Source: an uncultured Paracoccaceae bacterium (lineage in GTDB: Bacteria > Pseudomonadota > Alphaproteobacteria > Rhodobacterales > Rhodobacteraceae). Taken from it: DNA of 64,000 bases. Every line of letters starts with the position of its first letter. Position 1 is the stretch's first letter. The notes beneath the pieces are model-generated. The model did not search any database, had not been told where the DNA came from, and saw only the letters and a program-made list of their open reading frames with translations. The position numbers were made by a program, and so were the translations under genes. The DNA lies in NCBI GenBank assembly GCA_947494445.1, contig CANLVD010000001.1, positions 620,001 through 684,000 on the forward strand, read 5' to 3'. Below, in pieces: positions 7,780 through 17,380 of this stretch.

Positions 7780-8709
7780 TCAGGTCTTGGCATCGTCCTT
7801 GGGCAGATGCTTGCGCAAAAAAGCAGCCGCCCTGTCCAGCGCCTGATCCGCTTCAGGCAAACGGCCTTGGAAAATCTGCCAGACATGCGGCGTATTGGGC
7901 CACAGCTCCAGTTCCACATCGCTGCCGGAACGCTCCAGCGCTTCGGCCATGCGCACGGCGTCGTCGAGCAAGATCTCGGTCCGGCTGGCCTGTATCAGAA
8001 CCGGTGAAACAGGCGCGGTGATGCCAAAAAGCGGAGAGGCACGCGGATCCGACGGGTCAGCACCTGCCAGATAACGGCCACTGATCTCTTCCATGCGTTC
8101 CGCGGGCAAGGTGACTTCGGTGTTGGCGTTGGTCCTGATCGATGCACCCGACAGGGTCAGATCGGTCCAGGGAGAAAAGGCAACAAGGCATGCTGGCATC
8201 GGCAGGCCGCGCAGGCTGAGCGTTCCCAGCAGCGACAGTGCAAGACCGCCGCCAGCAGAATCGCCAGCAATCGCGATACGATCGGGGCTGTAACCTGCCT
8301 CGATCAAAGCCATATAACTGGTCAACGCGTCATCAGGCGCAGAAGGAAACGGGTGTTCGGGCGCCAGCCTGTACTCCGCCAAAACCCCGCGCACCCCGGC
8401 CATGCCAGCTAACCGTGCAACCAGCGCCTTGTGTGTGTGCACCGAGCCGATGGTATAGGCCCCACCGTGGAAATACATCAGAACAGAGCGTCGGTCCGGG
8501 CTTTCCGGTGAGGCCCAGAGTACAGGCACACTGGCCCCATCATGGCGCAAAACGTCGTCTACATACTTCGAGTCCGGCGGAGATTTAAACGAGCGACGGG
8601 CTTGTGTTTCAAACCGGCTTCGGGCCTCGGCCACGGTGTCGATCCGCGCGAGTTGCGGCTTTTCGAACCAGCGCAGATAGAAATTGAGAAGTTTGAGCGT
8701 AAAGCTCAC
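7780..8709 (-). CDS. alpha/beta hydrolase, hormone-sensitive-lipase family
   Basis: This esterase-like protein of 309 residues carries the HSL-family oxyanion motif HGG (81-83), the nucleophile elbow GDSAGG (149-154, Ser151), an acidic residue in SRTEILLDDAV (Glu245 or Asp248) and His275 in NTPHVWQ. There is no obvious cleavable signal, so it probably acts in the cytoplasm on short acyl esters; the natural substrate is unknown. It overlaps gshB by four bases, so the pair is probably translated together. The stop lies seven bases from the convergent comM stop, with no room for a separate terminator. Confidence 0.88.
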   Translation of the reverse strand: MSFTLKLLNFYLRWFEKPQLARIDTVAEARSRFETQARRSFKSPPDSKYVDDVLRHDGASVPVLWASPESPDRRSVLMYFHGGAYTIGSVHTHKALVARLAGMAGVRGVLAEYRLAPEHPFPSAPDDALTSYMALIEAGYSPDRIAIAGDSAGGGLALSLLGTLSLRGLPMPACLVAFSPWTDLTLSGASIRTNANTEVTLPAERMEEISGRYLAGADPSDPRASPLFGITAPVSPVLIQASRTEILLDDAVRMAEALERSGSDVELELWPNTPHVWQIFQGRLPEADQALDRAAAFLRKHLPKDDAKT

Positions 8710-9650
8710 GCGGACAACCGTCTTTCGATGGCGTCCCAGATCAGGCCAGCGCCATTGGTGCCGTCGAACCGCTCAAGCTCCTGAAGACCGGTGGGGGAGG
8801 TGACGTTAATCTCGGTCAGATAGTCTCCGATCACGTCGATGCCCACGAAAATCTGGCCCTTTTCACGCAGCAAGGGGCCTATGGCCTCGCAGATCTCGCG
8901 ATCTCTCTCGGTCAACCCAATGGGCTCGGCCTTTCCGCCGACATGCATGTTGGACCGCACTTCGCCCTGCTGTGGCACCCGGTTGATCGCACCGATCGGT
9001 TCGCCATCAACCAGAATGATGCGCTTGTCTCCGTTTGTGACCATGGGCAGGTACTTCTGCATGATCAGAGGCTCATGATTGATGCCCGAAAACAGCTCGA
9101 AGAGCGAAGACAGGTTGTGATCCTCGGGCGCAAGGCGAAAGACGCCCGCACCGCCATTGCCATAGAGCGGTTTCAGGATCACGTCCTTGTGCCGGGCGCG
9201 GAATGCCTTGAGCGTTTCCAGATCGCGGGTCACCGCGGTTGGAGGCGTGAGATCCGGGAAATCGAGCACCAGAAGTTTTTCGGGATAATTGCGGACCCAG
9301 AACGGGTCGTTCACGACCAATGTGTCCGGGTGAACCCGGTCGAGAAGGTGGGTTGACGTGATATAGCCCATGTCGAACGGGGGATCCTGACGCAACCAGA
9401 TGACATCCTGAATGGACAGATCAATCTCGGTCTCAGGTGCCAGTATCGCGGGTGCGCCCGGAACGCGCTGTACCGTGACCGGATGGCCCTTTGCGGTCAT
9501 CTTGCCCTCGACATAGGCAAGCTGGTCCGGCTGATAGACGAAGAGAGCGTGTCCCCGGCTTTGCGCCTCTTCCATCAGGCGAAAGGACGAATCCGCATTT
9601 ATGTCGACGGCCTGAACCGGGTCCATCTGAAAAGCCACATTAAGATGCAT
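8706..9650 (-). CDS. gshB: glutathione synthase
   Basis: GshB adds glycine to gamma-glutamylcysteine, the last step of glutathione synthesis. The 314-residue chain starts MHLNVAFQMDPVQAVDINADSSF, the family start with the MDP motif, and continues with an ATP-grasp domain: ILKPLYGNGGAGVFR near 155-169, the QKYLP segment, and the late EINVTSPTGLQELER metal-binding and substrate segment. GAGGAGG sits seven bases before the ATG. The gene follows yraN on the same strand after an 80-base gap that shows no terminator. A GST gene is nearby but on the other strand. Confidence 0.96.
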   Translation of the reverse strand: MHLNVAFQMDPVQAVDINADSSFRLMEEAQSRGHALFVYQPDQLAYVEGKMTAKGHPVTVQRVPGAPAILAPETEIDLSIQDVIWLRQDPPFDMGYITSTHLLDRVHPDTLVVNDPFWVRNYPEKLLVLDFPDLTPPTAVTRDLETLKAFRARHKDVILKPLYGNGGAGVFRLAPEDHNLSSLFELFSGINHEPLIMQKYLPMVTNGDKRIILVDGEPIGAINRVPQQGEVRSNMHVGGKAEPIGLTERDREICEAIGPLLREKGQIFVGIDVIGDYLTEINVTSPTGLQELERFDGTNGAGLIWDAIERRLSA

Positions 9651-9730
9651 GCCCTGTCCTCCTCATGCCGCAACAACTTTGAGGTGGCGCAAATGATCAG
9701 GCTTTGCAAGAGGCAGAGGTCAGATCGGTC

Positions 9731-10180
9731 TTACCAGGTGTCAAATGACAGAGCGTTTTCGATGATCTTGAGGTGGCCTGCACGGTCAATCAAGGCCACG
9801 TCAAAGCGCATGGACCGATCAGGGCTTTGCTGATCGCTAAGCCACAGCAGGGCAGCCTGTCCAATCCGCTGGGCCTGTTTGGGGCTGACCGCATAAGCCG
9901 CGTCATCAAAAGACCTTCGTGCCTTGACCTCAACAAAGACGGTTTCGTCACCCTGATCAAAAATCAGATCAATTTCACCGGCAGCCGTGCGCACACGTCG
10001 CCCGCGACAAACGGCATTCTTTTCTGTGTAGCGCATGGCAACGGCATCTTCGGCCAACAGACCACGGGCGTGAGCCTGTTTGCCCTTCAGATGCCTGGTT
10101 TTTGATACTTCCGGGCAAGCAATCGTCGACAGGGGAGGTCCGGCGCTTGAATCTAGGCTGAAATCAAGGGAGAGTTGCAT
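9731..10180 (-). CDS. YraN family (UPF0102) nuclease-like protein
   Basis: The 149-residue protein belongs to the YraN/UPF0102 family, which has a restriction-endonuclease-like fold; the biochemical role is not settled. The core motif GEIDLIFDQGDETVFVEVKA is present, giving the Asp and Glu-x-Lys residues expected of that fold. The start is set at the ATG at 10178-10180 because an upstream in-frame extension would overlap rsmI. The order rsmI-yraN beside an LpoA-like gene is also known from Escherichia coli (yraL, yraM, yraN), which supports all three calls. Confidence 0.9.
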   Translation of the reverse strand: MQLSLDFSLDSSAGPPLSTIACPEVSKTRHLKGKQAHARGLLAEDAVAMRYTEKNAVCRGRRVRTAAGEIDLIFDQGDETVFVEVKARRSFDDAAYAVSPKQAQRIGQAALLWLSDQQSPDRSMRFDVALIDRAGHLKIIENALSFDTW

Positions 10181-10196
10181 CGTTTTTTGGTCTCCC

Positions 10197-11051
10197 TCAG
10201 GACGATGATGCCGCAATCGCCCGTTCATAAACCAGTTTCCGTGGAGCATCTAGCATGTCGCACACCAGAGTTACTGAATCCCTAACACTGTGGTTCTGCA
10301 GAACTTTTGCCAGCGCGTCGTCGATGTCTTCAACCGTCACGTCTCCTGCAACCTTGCCCTCAACCACCACCACGATCTCGCCCTTCGGATCGGGGCCGTC
10401 GGAAAACTGACTTACCAAGCCATACAAGCTATCCCTGTAGACCGTCTCGAATTTCTTGGTGAGTTCCCGGCAAACCGCCGCCCTGCGCGCGCCTCCCAGA
10501 ACATCGGCCATCAGGGAAAGTGTCTTTAAGAGACGCTTGGGGCTTTCGAAGAAAACCAGAGTGGCCTCAAGCCCTCGCAAGCCTTCAAGTGTCTTGCGCG
10601 CTGCCTGAGATTTGGGAGGTAAAAACCCCTCGAAGAGAAACCTGTCCGTCGGCAGACCTGCAACACTAAGGGCGCTCATCACGGCAGATGGTCCCGGGAT
10701 TGCGTGAACGGCAACTTCGGCCTCGACCGCCTCTGTCAGCAGTTTGTAGCCCGGATCGGCAATCAGGGGTGTTCCTGCGTCCGAGACATAGGCCACCCGC
10801 TGGCCCTCGGCCAAAGCTTGCAGCAGCCTTGGCCGAGCTTTGGCTCCGTTGTGGTCGTGATAGGCGACCATGGGCCGACCGGCCACAGGGATGCCGTGGA
10901 TGTCCATCAACTGGCGTGCACGCCTTGTGTCTTCGGCAGCCAGCACATCAGCCCCACGCAGCACGTCAAGCGCGCGCAGTGTAATGTCACTGGCGGTCCC
11001 GATGGGGGTTGCGACGAAATACAGGCCGGGATCCAGCGCTTTGTGAGCCAT
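10197..11051 (-). CDS. rsmI: 16S rRNA (cytidine(1402)-2'-O)-methyltransferase
   Basis: RsmI methylates the ribose of C1402 in the decoding centre of 16S rRNA. The 284-residue protein has the tetrapyrrole-methylase fold signatures VATPIGTASDITLRALDVL, ADVLAAEDTR, and YVSDAGTPLIADPG, followed by IPGPSAVMSALSVAGLP. The ATG at 11049-11051 is preceded on the minus strand by AAGGGGG, and the 13-residue upstream extension has no family match. It diverges from the LpoA-like gene across a 101-base gap that must hold both promoters. Confidence 0.95.
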   Translation of the reverse strand: MAHKALDPGLYFVATPIGTASDITLRALDVLRGADVLAAEDTRRARQLMDIHGIPVAGRPMVAYHDHNGAKARPRLLQALAEGQRVAYVSDAGTPLIADPGYKLLTEAVEAEVAVHAIPGPSAVMSALSVAGLPTDRFLFEGFLPPKSQAARKTLEGLRGLEATLVFFESPKRLLKTLSLMADVLGGARRAAVCRELTKKFETVYRDSLYGLVSQFSDGPDPKGEIVVVVEGKVAGDVTVEDIDDALAKVLQNHSVRDSVTLVCDMLDAPRKLVYERAIAASSS

Positions 11052-11152
11052 TGCGCCCCCTTGGGGTTGCTTGTTATGAGGTGCCGGCAAGATGCCTCTG
11101 GCAGGCCGGATCGGTGTAACATCGCTTCTGCCCTGTTACAAAAGGAGTTTCC

Positions 11153-12283
11153 ATGGTCGTGCGCACCATTGGCCCGATGATCAAGATGCTTGGCCTGGCA
11201 AGCCTTCTGGCAGCCTGCGAGCCGGTTCAGGCCCCTCAGACACCCACGCCTCCAGGCGCACCGATCCCGGTAGAAACACTGGAGGTGGTTCTGGTGAGTG
11301 CGCCTGCGTCGGGCGCGCTGCGCCGGGACCAGCTTGTTCAGGCTGCCCGGATGGCTGAACGTGATCTGGTGACGGTGCCGCTCGTTCTGAGCACTGCGCA
11401 GGATCCTGATCTAACCGAAACCGCGCAAGCCTATGTCGTGGATGTGGCCGGTGGCGTTTCGCTGCCCGACGGTCTTCAATCCGGCGACGGTCCTGTGATT
11501 GCGCTTGCGGCTCAGGGTTTGCTGCCCGGTCGCGCGGCCTATGGGATGGACATCACGACTGCCGATCAGGTCCGGGCCATTTTGGATCTGGCCAAGGCGC
11601 AACAGATCACCAGCTTGGCCGTCGTACGTCCTGCTGGTGCGTTCGGTGACGGTGTTTTGCAAGAAGTAAAGGCACAGGCCGGGCCCCGGAATATCAGCAT
11701 TGTCGAGCCTCGGGCCTATCCGTTCTCACGTGCAGGGATCGAAGGCGCACTGCCGCAGTTGGCGCGCGACCTTCGCGCAGCCGGCAGTCCGTTGGTTCTG
11801 CTGGCGGACCGAACCCCGGCTGGCCTGACGGCCATGGCATCGGGGTTGAGGGAGCGCGGTGTGATCAGCGGGCTTGCTTCGCTTCAGGACTGGGGACGGG
11901 ACGCGGGTGTGCTCAGCCAGCCGGCGCTTCAGGGCCTTTGGTTTCCGGCATCCGACCCTGCGCGCTCGGATGCTTTCGCGCGCAGGTTTGAGGCGGAATA
12001 CGGTTCGACCCCCCATCCGGACGCACGGTTGGCCTATGATGCGGTCGCAGCCCTTGGAGCGCTTGTTCAGGACGGAGCTGCCAAGGGGCGCAGTGGTGGG
12101 GAGGTGCTGTCCGATGCGGCCATGCAGACCGAACGCGGATTTGCCGGTGTCGCCGGAGTTTTCCGGTTTACGTCTGACAGACAGGCGCAACGCGGGCTTG
12201 CCGTCCTTCAGATTACCGATGGTCGGCCCAGACTGATCTCACCCGCCATCTCTGGATTTGGCCCGAAGGGATCGTCGCAATGA
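11153..12283 (+). CDS. LpoA-like penicillin-binding-protein activator, lipoprotein
   Basis: The 376-residue protein has a signal peptide ending in the lipobox LLAAC, with Cys22 as the probable lipidation site, then a proline-rich linker and a periplasmic-binding type-I fold like the C-terminal domain of LpoA. It lacks the long helical N-terminal domain of enterobacterial LpoA. A likely role is outer-membrane anchoring and activation of a peptidoglycan synthase; this rests on fold and on the rsmI/yraN neighbourhood, the same as that of lpoA in E. coli. AAAGGAG lies six bases before the ATG. The stop overlaps the glnD start (ATGA), and murJ follows, so envelope synthesis genes cluster here. Confidence 0.82.
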   Translation: MVVRTIGPMIKMLGLASLLAACEPVQAPQTPTPPGAPIPVETLEVVLVSAPASGALRRDQLVQAARMAERDLVTVPLVLSTAQDPDLTETAQAYVVDVAGGVSLPDGLQSGDGPVIALAAQGLLPGRAAYGMDITTADQVRAILDLAKAQQITSLAVVRPAGAFGDGVLQEVKAQAGPRNISIVEPRAYPFSRAGIEGALPQLARDLRAAGSPLVLLADRTPAGLTAMASGLRERGVISGLASLQDWGRDAGVLSQPALQGLWFPASDPARSDAFARRFEAEYGSTPHPDARLAYDAVAALGALVQDGAAKGRSGGEVLSDAAMQTERGFAGVAGVFRFTSDRQAQRGLAVLQITDGRPRLISPAISGFGPKGSSQ

Positions 12284-15057
12284 ACACCCGGGCAACGCTT
12301 GAGACATCAGAGAAGCTTTTTGCCGGATTTCTTCCCGATCAGAAGGCATTGCTTGCGCAACTGCGCATGACGTTGTCCCAGCATGGCTCGGCCATGGACA
12401 AGCGGTCTGCGGCAACAGAAGCGCTCAAGGAGGTTTACGACCAATCCCATGCGCAGATCTCCACGACGCTGAGAGCCAATCCCTGGCAATCCCAGCAGGC
12501 GATCGAGGCCTATTCCGATCTGACTGATAGCATCGTGACTTGCGCATTTGACATCTGCCGGTTCGAATTGATCCCGAACCCCAATCCGACCTCGGCCGAG
12601 CATCTGGCGGTGATCGCGGTGGGTGGCTATGGCCGGGCGGAAATGGCGCCCTATTCGGATGTCGATCTGCTGTTTCTGACACCCTGGAAACAGACCGCCT
12701 GGGGCGAAAGTATCATCGAGTACGTGCTCTACATCCTGTGGGACCTCAAAATGAAGGTCGGCCACGCGGTGCGCACGGTCGATGACTGCATTCGACTTGG
12801 CAAATCCGATCTGACGATCCGCACGGCCCTTCTGGAACACCGGTTTCTGGCTGGCCAACAGAAGCTTGCACGGGAGTTGCGCAAACGGCTTTGGGATGAT
12901 CTGTTTTCCACAACCGGGCCGGAATTCCTTGAAGCCAAGCTGGAAGAACGGGACCAGCGGCACAAGCGCAACGGAGGCGCGCGCTATGTGGTCGAACCCA
13001 ACGTCAAGGAGGGCAAGGGCGGGCTGCGTGACTTGCAGACGCTCTACTGGATCGCAAAATACCTCAACAATGTGCAAAGCCCCGATGAGTTGGTTGAAGC
13101 GGGTGTTTTCACTGCAGATGAGTTTCAGATCTTCTGCGATGCGGAGTCATTTCTGTGGACCACGCGCTGTCAGCTGCATCTTTTTGCCAAGCGCCCGGCG
13201 GAACAGATGACCTTTGATGCGCAAGTCGATATCGCAGCAAATCTTGGCTATGAGGACACCGAAGGCCGCCGTGGGGTCGAGATGTTCATGCAGGACTATT
13301 TCTCAAGAGCGCGCGGCGTGGGTGAGTTGACGCGGATCTTCCTGACCGATCTGGAAGCCAAGCATATCAAGTCCAAACCGACCCTGAAAACCAAGCTTCT
13401 CAAGGCGTTTGTCTTTTCAGAACCCGAAGTGGCGGATGGCTTTCTGCTGCGCAACGGGCGACTGGACTATGAGGATCCGGACTGCATCCAGACCGATCCC
13501 GTGAATATCCTGCGGCTGTTCAAGGAAGGGCTGGCATCGGGCAATCTGATACATCCACTGGCGATGCGCAATGTCACCGCAAATCTGGATCTGATCGACG
13601 ACCGGTTGCGCAACGACAAGCAGGCCAACGAGTTGTTCTTTTCAACCTTGCTGGATCATAACAATCCCGAGCGCGCGCTGAGGCGGATGAATGAATTGGG
13701 GGTCCTTGGGGCGTTCATCCCGGAATTTGGGCGCATCGTCGCGATGATGCAGTTCAACATGTATCACCATTACACGGTTGATGAGCACACCATCCAATGC
13801 GTCTCGAACCTCGCCAAGATCGAGCATGGCGACCTGATCGAAGAGCTTCCCATCGCCTCGGCCATTCTGAGCAAGGGGGTCAATCGCAAGGTGCTTTACA
13901 CGGCGCTGCTGCTGCATGACATCGGCAAGGGTCTGCCCGAGGATCATTCCATTGCCGGAGCCAAGATCGCAGAGAGTGTGGCACCCCGTCTGGGGCTGAA
14001 TGAAGATGACGCGGAAACGGTCATCTGGCTGGTTGAGAACCATCTCCTGATGTCCGATTTTGCCCAAAAGCGCGATGTGTCGGACCCGCGCACCGTTGCG
14101 CTTTTTGCAGAAGCCGTGAACAACCCGTCGCGTCTGAAACTGCTGACCGTCCTGACCGTCTGTGACATTCGCGGGGTCGGTCCTGGCGTCTGGAACAACT
14201 GGAAGGCGATGCTGCTGCGCGAGCTTTACGCGCTGACGCTGGCGCATCTGACAGGCGACACCAGTCGGACCCGGCCCGAGCGTGTGGCCGAGGCGAAAGA
14301 AGCCTTTGCAAATGCCCTGTCGGATTGGCCAGAAGATTTGATCGAAACCGAACTGGACCGGCATTATGATCCGTTCTGGCTGGGACTGGACACAGAAATT
14401 CAGGTTGAATTTGCCAATCTCCTGCAACGCCTGAAACCGTCCGAACCGATCTCTGAGATCAATCTTGACGAGTCCCGTGATGCCACGCGCGCGTGCTTCG
14501 TGATGCATGACCATCCAGGTATATTCTCACGTCTCGCAGGGGGGCTCGCACTGGCAGGTGCCAATGTGGTTGACGCGCGGACCTATACGACCAGCGACGG
14601 GATCGCGACGCCGGTCTTCTGGTTGCAGGACAAGGATGGCAAACCATTCGAGCGGGGCCGTCTGACCCGGTTGCGCAACATGATTGCCAAGACCCTGCGC
14701 GGTGATCTGGTGGCCCGTGAAGCCCTGACCGACCGGGATCGCGAGAAGAAACGCGAGCGTGATTTCATCGTGCCCACGGACATCACCTTCGACAATGACG
14801 GCTCGGAGATTTTCACGATCATCGAGGTCGACACCCGCGACCGGCCCGGGCTGCTGCATGACCTGACCCGCGCGCTGGCTGCCAACAACGTGACCATCTC
14901 CAGCGCGATCATCGCGACCTATGGCAAGCAGGCCGTAGACACGTTCTACGTCAAGGATCTCTTCGGGCTGAAGATCCATGCCAAAACCAAGCAGGACCGG
15001 ATCGAGGAGCGCTTGAGGGTCGCTATCGAAGAAGGTTTTGAGCGGTCCGCTCCTTGA
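12280..15057 (+). CDS. glnD: bifunctional [protein-PII] uridylyltransferase/uridylyl-removing enzyme
   Basis: GlnD senses glutamine and adds or removes UMP on PII proteins, controlling nitrogen assimilation. The 925-residue protein shows the nucleotidyltransferase motif GGYGRAE (115-121) with Asp127 and Asp129, the PII-UT linker domain, an HD domain (HHYTVDEHT and LLHDIGKG) for the removing activity, and two C-terminal ACT domains (about 733-810 and 845-920) that would bind glutamine. Length and order are typical. It is coupled at both ends: ATGA with the lipoprotein gene and TTGA with murJ. The GlnD-MurJ adjacency is common in alphaproteobacteria. Confidence 0.97.
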   Translation: MNTRATLETSEKLFAGFLPDQKALLAQLRMTLSQHGSAMDKRSAATEALKEVYDQSHAQISTTLRANPWQSQQAIEAYSDLTDSIVTCAFDICRFELIPNPNPTSAEHLAVIAVGGYGRAEMAPYSDVDLLFLTPWKQTAWGESIIEYVLYILWDLKMKVGHAVRTVDDCIRLGKSDLTIRTALLEHRFLAGQQKLARELRKRLWDDLFSTTGPEFLEAKLEERDQRHKRNGGARYVVEPNVKEGKGGLRDLQTLYWIAKYLNNVQSPDELVEAGVFTADEFQIFCDAESFLWTTRCQLHLFAKRPAEQMTFDAQVDIAANLGYEDTEGRRGVEMFMQDYFSRARGVGELTRIFLTDLEAKHIKSKPTLKTKLLKAFVFSEPEVADGFLLRNGRLDYEDPDCIQTDPVNILRLFKEGLASGNLIHPLAMRNVTANLDLIDDRLRNDKQANELFFSTLLDHNNPERALRRMNELGVLGAFIPEFGRIVAMMQFNMYHHYTVDEHTIQCVSNLAKIEHGDLIEELPIASAILSKGVNRKVLYTALLLHDIGKGLPEDHSIAGAKIAESVAPRLGLNEDDAETVIWLVENHLLMSDFAQKRDVSDPRTVALFAEAVNNPSRLKLLTVLTVCDIRGVGPGVWNNWKAMLLRELYALTLAHLTGDTSRTRPERVAEAKEAFANALSDWPEDLIETELDRHYDPFWLGLDTEIQVEFANLLQRLKPSEPISEINLDESRDATRACFVMHDHPGIFSRLAGGLALAGANVVDARTYTTSDGIATPVFWLQDKDGKPFERGRLTRLRNMIAKTLRGDLVAREALTDRDREKKRERDFIVPTDITFDNDGSEIFTIIEVDTRDRPGLLHDLTRALAANNVTISSAIIATYGKQAVDTFYVKDLFGLKIHAKTKQDRIEERLRVAIEEGFERSAP

Positions 15058-16598
15058 GCCGCCAGATCCGCCTTCTGCCAGCCTTTCTGACCGTGGGCGG
15101 CTGGACCATGGCCAGTCGTATACTCGGCTTTGTCCGTGACATCCTGATTGCGGCCTTCCTCGGCACTGGTCCGGTGGCAGAAGCCTTTCTGATTGCCTTT
15201 GCCCTGCCAAACATGTTCCGTCGCTTCTTCGCGGAAGGAGCGTTCAACATGGCCTTTGTGCCGATGTTTTCCAAGAAACTGGAAAGCAGGGACGGCGCGG
15301 ATGAATTCGCGCGTGATGCTTTTACCGGACTTGCCACGTTGCTGATTTCCTTCACCGTGATTGCGATTTTCGCCATGCCCTGGCTGGTATTGGCCATGGC
15401 GTCGGGTTTTCGCGGGGATGAGCGGTTTGATCTGGCGGTATCCTTTGGCCGGATTGCCTTTGCCTATATCCTGTTCATCTCGCTTGCAGCACTTGCCAGC
15501 GGAGTTCTGAACGCAACTGGCCGCTTTGCGGCTGCGGCTGCAGCGCCCTTGCTGCTCAACATCATACTTGTGGGGGCAATGCTGCTGGCCGATGCAACCG
15601 GCGCTAACATCGGATATGCGCTGACCTGGGCGGTGCCGGTTGCAGGGATTGCGCAACTGGCGCTGGTGTGGTGGGCGGCAAAGCGTGCGGGTTTTGCCCT
15701 GATCCCGAAACTTCCGCGCATGACGCCTGAATTGAAGCGGCTGGCCATCATCGCAGCCCCTGCCGCCCTTGCTGGTGGTGTGGTCCAGATCAACCTGCTG
15801 GTTGGCCGTCAGGTAGCCTCTTTCTTTGAAGGGGCAGTGGCCTGGCTTTCCTATGCGGACCGGCTGTATCAACTGCCTTTAGGTGTCGTGGGCATCGCCA
15901 TCGGCATCGTTCTTTTGCCGGATCTGTCGCGCAAACTGGCCGCCAATGACGCGCAGGGCGGGCGCGATGCAGTCAACCGGGCCATCGAGTTTTCGCTGTT
16001 GCTGACCCTGCCAGCTGCCGTTGCCCTTTTGGTGATCCCGCAGGCTTTGGTTTCGGTCTTGTTTGAACGGGGTGCTTTCGACGCCGAGGACGCCCGAGCA
16101 ACCGCGCTGGCCGTTGCAATCTATGGCCTGGGTTTGCCGGCATTTGTCCTGCAAAAGGTCTATTCGCCGGTGTTCTTTGCCCGCGAAGACACACGAACCC
16201 CGTTTCGCTATGCGCTGGTGTCCATGGTGGTCAATGCGGTGCTCGCGATCGGGCTGAGCCCGGTGTTCGGTTATCTGGCCGCAGCCATCGGCACCAGCAT
16301 ATCGGGCTGGGTGATGCTTGCGCTGCTGTGGCGCGGTGCCGGACGGTTTGAGGGGGCATCCGACATGGATGTCAGATTGCGGGGCAGACTGCCGCGCATT
16401 GCCATGGCCTCCGTCGGGCTTGGGCTGGTCCTGTGGATTGCTTCCCTGATGCTGGGTACAATGCTTGAGGCACCGGGTTTGCGTTATCTTGCTCTCGCCG
16501 CATTGGTGGCGCTGGCGCTGCTGTCCTATGCGGTGCTCTGTGCTGTGACCGGGGCGGCCCGGCCTGCCGACCTGAAGACCATGCTGCGCCGGTCGTGA
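15054..16598 (+). CDS. murJ: murein biosynthesis integral membrane protein MurJ (lipid II flippase)
   Basis: MurJ moves lipid II across the inner membrane for peptidoglycan synthesis. The 514-residue chain is a MOP-superfamily membrane protein with about 14 helices and the typical start LLPAFLTVGGWTMASRILGF, RDILIAAFLGTGPVAEAF, and FRRFFAEGAFNMAFVP. The only start that retains the conserved N-terminus is TTG at 15054, whose last two bases are part of the glnD TGA; no clear ribosome-binding site precedes it, so translation probably depends on re-initiation after glnD. The stop abuts the convergent rhomboid-like gene. Confidence 0.95.
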   Translation: MSRQIRLLPAFLTVGGWTMASRILGFVRDILIAAFLGTGPVAEAFLIAFALPNMFRRFFAEGAFNMAFVPMFSKKLESRDGADEFARDAFTGLATLLISFTVIAIFAMPWLVLAMASGFRGDERFDLAVSFGRIAFAYILFISLAALASGVLNATGRFAAAAAAPLLLNIILVGAMLLADATGANIGYALTWAVPVAGIAQLALVWWAAKRAGFALIPKLPRMTPELKRLAIIAAPAALAGGVVQINLLVGRQVASFFEGAVAWLSYADRLYQLPLGVVGIAIGIVLLPDLSRKLAANDAQGGRDAVNRAIEFSLLLTLPAAVALLVIPQALVSVLFERGAFDAEDARATALAVAIYGLGLPAFVLQKVYSPVFFAREDTRTPFRYALVSMVVNAVLAIGLSPVFGYLAAAIGTSISGWVMLALLWRGAGRFEGASDMDVRLRGRLPRIAMASVGLGLVLWIASLMLGTMLEAPGLRYLALAALVALALLSYAVLCAVTGAARPADLKTMLRRS

Positions 16599-17297
16599 TC
16601 AGGAGCGGCGGGCACGGTCTCGCATGCGGGTAACCCGCGACAGACCTCCGGGACCGAAAACAAAACTCATCAGAAAACCGCAAAGCAACCCGGCCATATC
16701 GGCCACCAGTCCGTCCATCGCACCGAACAGCACCCAGAAGGTGACCTGGAACAGCAGAAGGAACCCCGGCAGGCGGAAAGCCAGAAGCGGGTTCGTTCCC
16801 TCATGCCGGGCTTTCATCCACAGAATCCAGGTAAAAGCCCCCATCAGACCGTAGACCGGTGGAAACGGCCCGTTGAGCGGTTGGTCGGTCGTCATGACCA
16901 ACCCATAGGCCAGCGCACCCACAGCGGCGCTGACAAAGAAGATCAGCAGGATGGCCCAGCTTGAAAAAACCCGCCCGACCACATTGCCGATGGCCAGCAG
17001 GATGACGCAGCCGATCAGGACGGTGGTGAACGATCCGCCGATGAAGGGATGGGTGAAAAACCGGTAGATCCCGTCCAGTGGCAAACGTCCCGTGGTCAGC
17101 ATCCAGTCGAAGTACCGGTCAAAGAACGCGAAGTACCGCAGGAGTTCGATCCGCCAGCCGATGGCCTCAGGCCCGCCGATGATCCCGCGCGCGCCCAGTT
17201 GCAATCCGATCTCGATCACGGCCAGAGCACCAGCCAAGATCAGAATGACCGCGGGCACCGGGTTGACGGGGGAAGCATCGGCATCGGGATTGAACAT
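16599..17297 (-). CDS. rhomboid-fold membrane protein lacking the catalytic Ser/His
   Basis: The 232-residue protein has about six membrane helices and the rhomboid layout: a HPF segment (83-85) before a long helix, a glycine-rich motif before another, and a last helix ending in AGLLCGF. The serine position of GxSG reads Y149-G-L-M-G-A154, so a methionine stands where the nucleophile should be, and the catalytic histidine position reads V198-A-D-M-A-G, giving aspartate. It is therefore probably a non-proteolytic rhomboid. The ATG at 17295-17297 has AAAGGA ten bases upstream; a start at 17357 is also possible. It is divergent from trpS with an 83-base gap. Confidence 0.72.
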   Translation of the reverse strand: MFNPDADASPVNPVPAVILILAGALAVIEIGLQLGARGIIGGPEAIGWRIELLRYFAFFDRYFDWMLTTGRLPLDGIYRFFTHPFIGGSFTTVLIGCVILLAIGNVVGRVFSSWAILLIFFVSAAVGALAYGLVMTTDQPLNGPFPPVYGLMGAFTWILWMKARHEGTNPLLAFRLPGFLLLFQVTFWVLFGAMDGLVADMAGLLCGFLMSFVFGPGGLSRVTRMRDRARRS

Positions 17298-17380
17298 TCT
17301 GCTGCGGTCCTTTGCGTTGACGCGCCTGATCCAGCGCGCGATAAGCAGCTCGTCCATAACCGATTGAGAAGCCCGATACC

